From positions 186,001-250,000 of the forward strand of contig NZ_JAQYUU010000001.1 of assembly GCF_028728205.1 (NCBI RefSeq): a stretch of DNA of 64,000 bases, written 5' to 3'. The translations under genes and the position numbers were made by a program. The stretch comes from Clostridium sp. 'White wine YQ'. GTDB taxonomy: Bacteria > Bacillota > Clostridia > Clostridiales > Clostridiaceae. Below the pieces are notes generated by a model, which was not told the origin of the DNA, did no database searches, and saw only the letters and a program-made list of their open reading frames with translations. Each line of letters starts with the position of its first letter. Position 1 is the stretch's first letter. Below are positions 62,531-64,000 of the stretch, piece by piece.

Positions 62531-63598
62531 TTGTATAAGATAATTATGACGGGTGGAGGAACAGCTGGACATGTAACTCCGAATCTTGCATTGGTGCCCA
62601 AACTTAAACAAAAAGGTTTTGAGATAAAGTATATAGGAAGTAAAGATGGAATAGAAAAGGAGATAATTGAGAAGGAAAAAATACAATATTATTCAATTAG
62701 TTCTGGAAAATTAAGAAGATATTTTGATTTTAAAAATTTTTCTGATCCTTTCAAAGTAGCTAAAGGGTTGATTGAGGCATTGAGAATATTATCTAAAGAA
62801 AAACCTAATGTAGTATTTTCAAAGGGAGGATTTGTTGCTGTTCCAGTTGTAATGGCAGCAACCATAAAAAAGATTCCGGTTGTTGCTCATGAATCTGATA
62901 TTACACCGGGACTTGCTAATAAATTAAGTGCTCCATTTTGTAATAAATTATGTGTTACATTTCCAGAAAGCTTAAATTATGTGAAGAATAATAAGGGTGT
63001 GCTTACAGGTTCTCCCATAAGAGACGATATAATAAATGGAGATATTGTAAAAGGAAAAGAGATTGCTGGATTTAAAACCAATAAACCTATAATATTGGTA
63101 ATGGGAGGAAGCTTAGGATCTAAGGTTATTAATGATGCACTAAGAGAAAAATTAGTTGAATTATTAAAAGAGTTTAACATTATTCATATATGCGGTAAAG
63201 GAAACTTTGATAAGTCACTAGATAAAGTTGAAGGTTATGCTCAATTTGAGTATGTATCTAATGAGCTATCTCACCTAATGAAGAGCTCAGATTATGTAGT
63301 TTCAAGAGCTGGGTCTAACTCCATATTTGAATTTTTATCACTTCAAAAACCTATGTTATTAATTCCATTATCAAAGAAAGCCAGTAGGGGAGATCAAATT
63401 TTAAATGCTAATTCTTTTAAAAAAGAAGGGTTTTGCTTAGTGCTTGAAGAGGAAAACTTAAATAAAGATACCCTTTTTGAATCAATTCAGAGGTTGAAAA
63501 AAGAGGGAGATGTTCTTAAGAATGCTATGAGAAAAAGTAGCATGAGTAATGGTGTAGAAGCAATAATAAATGTAATAATGGATAACATGAAAAAATAA
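62531..63598 (+). CDS. murG: UDP-GlcNAc:lipid I GlcNAc transferase MurG
   Basis: Makes lipid II from lipid I at the inner membrane face. The 355 residues (GT-B fold) begin [19 protein letters not shown] and contain [45 protein letters not shown] and [18 protein letters not shown]. The TTG start at 62531 is set by AAGGGAGATGAT upstream and by the family start. It lies alone, not in a mur/division cluster as in many bacteria, with its own promoter. It complements ddl at the other end of the window. Confidence 0.95.
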   Translation: MYKIIMTGGGTAGHVTPNLALVPKLKQKGFEIKYIGSKDGIEKEIIEKEKIQYYSISSGKLRRYFDFKNFSDPFKVAKGLIEALRILSKEKPNVVFSKGGFVAVPVVMAATIKKIPVVAHESDITPGLANKLSAPFCNKLCVTFPESLNYVKNNKGVLTGSPIRDDIINGDIVKGKEIAGFKTNKPIILVMGGSLGSKVINDALREKLVELLKEFNIIHICGKGNFDKSLDKVEGYAQFEYVSNELSHLMKSSDYVVSRAGSNSIFEFLSLQKPMLLIPLSKKASRGDQILNANSFKKEGFCLVLEEENLNKDTLFESIQRLKKEGDVLKNAMRKSSMSNGVEAIINVIMDNMKK

Positions 63599-63776
63599 TT
63601 GCTAGACAAATTGATTAATTTGTCTAAAAATTGAGAAAATTTAAAGAAAAACGAGTATTCCTATAAAAATATGAAATAAAGTTAAATTATTGAGCAATTT
63701 GTAGAAATTTAGGCAGAGGGTTGGTAAAATGAAGCTAGACTAGTATAAACGCTTAATATTTCTTTTAATATGAAAC

Positions 63777-63804
63777 TTGCAAAATATTTTCCATGATATA
63801 TAAT
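63777..63804 (+). promoter_or_regulatory. Candidate flavodoxin promoter
   Basis: TTGCAA at 63777-63782, a 16-base spacer, TATAAT at 63799-63804. The 284-base gap after murG otherwise holds a small hairpin (TAGACAAATT/AATTTGTCTA near 63603-63626). Confidence 0.5.
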
Positions 63805-63882
63805 TAGTATTGTGAGTTTCCATGTGGGAAATAAGCTTAAACAAACGAATTGTTAATTATTTAACAAAACGAGGTGCTTTAT

Positions 63883-64000
63883 ATGAAAAAAGTGAGTATC
63901 ATTTATTGGAGTAATGGCGGAAATGTTGAAGTTTTAGCAAATGCTATTACTGAAGGTGCTAAAGAAGCTGGAGCTGAAGTGTTAATAAAGCATGTTGCAG
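63883..64000 (+). CDS. Flavodoxin, 3' truncated by the window edge
   Basis: The first 39 residues of an FMN electron carrier. KVSIIYWSNGGNVEVLANAI corresponds to the short-chain flavodoxin start with the phosphate-binding loop (normally T/SxTGNTE; here SNGGNVE), followed by EGAKEAGAEV. The ATG follows AACGAGGTGCTTTAT. Flavodoxins in anaerobes replace ferredoxin under iron limitation; control cannot be judged from the visible promoter. The rest lies beyond the window. Confidence 0.85.
   Translation, partial: MKKVSIIYWSNGGNVEVLANAITEGAKEAGAEVLIKHVA

Overview
The window is about 64 kb of low-GC, Gram-positive chromosome that fits Clostridium sensu stricto, probably near the solvent-forming C. 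beijerinckii group. The reasons are strong A/T bias, GGAGG-type ribosome sites with frequent TTG/GTG starts, sigma-A-like promoters, a T-box leader, a VanR/VanS-like two-component pair, and the clostridial order rpoN-cggR-gap-pgk-tpiA-gpmI. The species is inferred from gene content only. No rRNA, tRNA, CRISPR array, phage or transposase gene was seen. Both edges cut genes: cysK on the left and a flavodoxin on the right.

Layout. 0-4 kb: cysteine synthesis (cysK, cysE), queG, a PlsC acyltransferase and nth. 4-18 kb is rich in envelope genes: ddl, a PAP2-like membrane protein overlapping a response regulator and histidine kinase, a GH25 muramidase, a VanW protein, a MoxR/DUF58/transglutaminase operon, then a Cof hydrolase, trmL and a DegV protein. 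18-26.7 kb: a BMP-like protein, rpoN and the CggR-controlled glycolytic operon, with hairpins in its intergenic gaps. 26.7-43 kb separates gpmI from eno. It holds a P-type ATPase, a small kinase-like protein, a nitroreductase/HxlR pair and the nickel-pincer cofactor genes larE, larC and larB with a NikMN-Q-O nickel transporter. Two Fe-type alcohol dehydrogenases, two aldo/keto reductases and a second HxlR regulator are interleaved. 43-46 kb: eno with its own promoter, an acetyltransferase fragment and secG. 45.7-50 kb is mostly on the minus strand: metA, a T-box-controlled ACT/UPF0210 pair and uvsE. 50-64 kb: msrA, nrnA, DUF1294, a glycosyltransferase, a second type II topoisomerase pair (parE/parC), a DJ-1 protein, an M16 peptidase, recJ, murG and flavodoxin.

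The most interesting part is the nickel-pincer region. The genes to make the cofactor and import nickel are present, but no larA (the known cofactor user) is in the window. larE and the first alcohol dehydrogenase have nearly identical promoter modules, each with the palindrome AGTATC-N6-GATACT, and an HxlR regulator gene lies between them. This suggests one regulon linking nickel-pincer cofactor supply to alcohol/aldehyde redox enzymes.

A second theme is a dispersed palindromic repeat with ends like TATAGGGTTTT and AAAACCCTATA. It has six recognisable copies in long, short and minimal forms. Three lie in the lar region, and one of those supplies the stop codon of the nickel-transporter ATPase gene.
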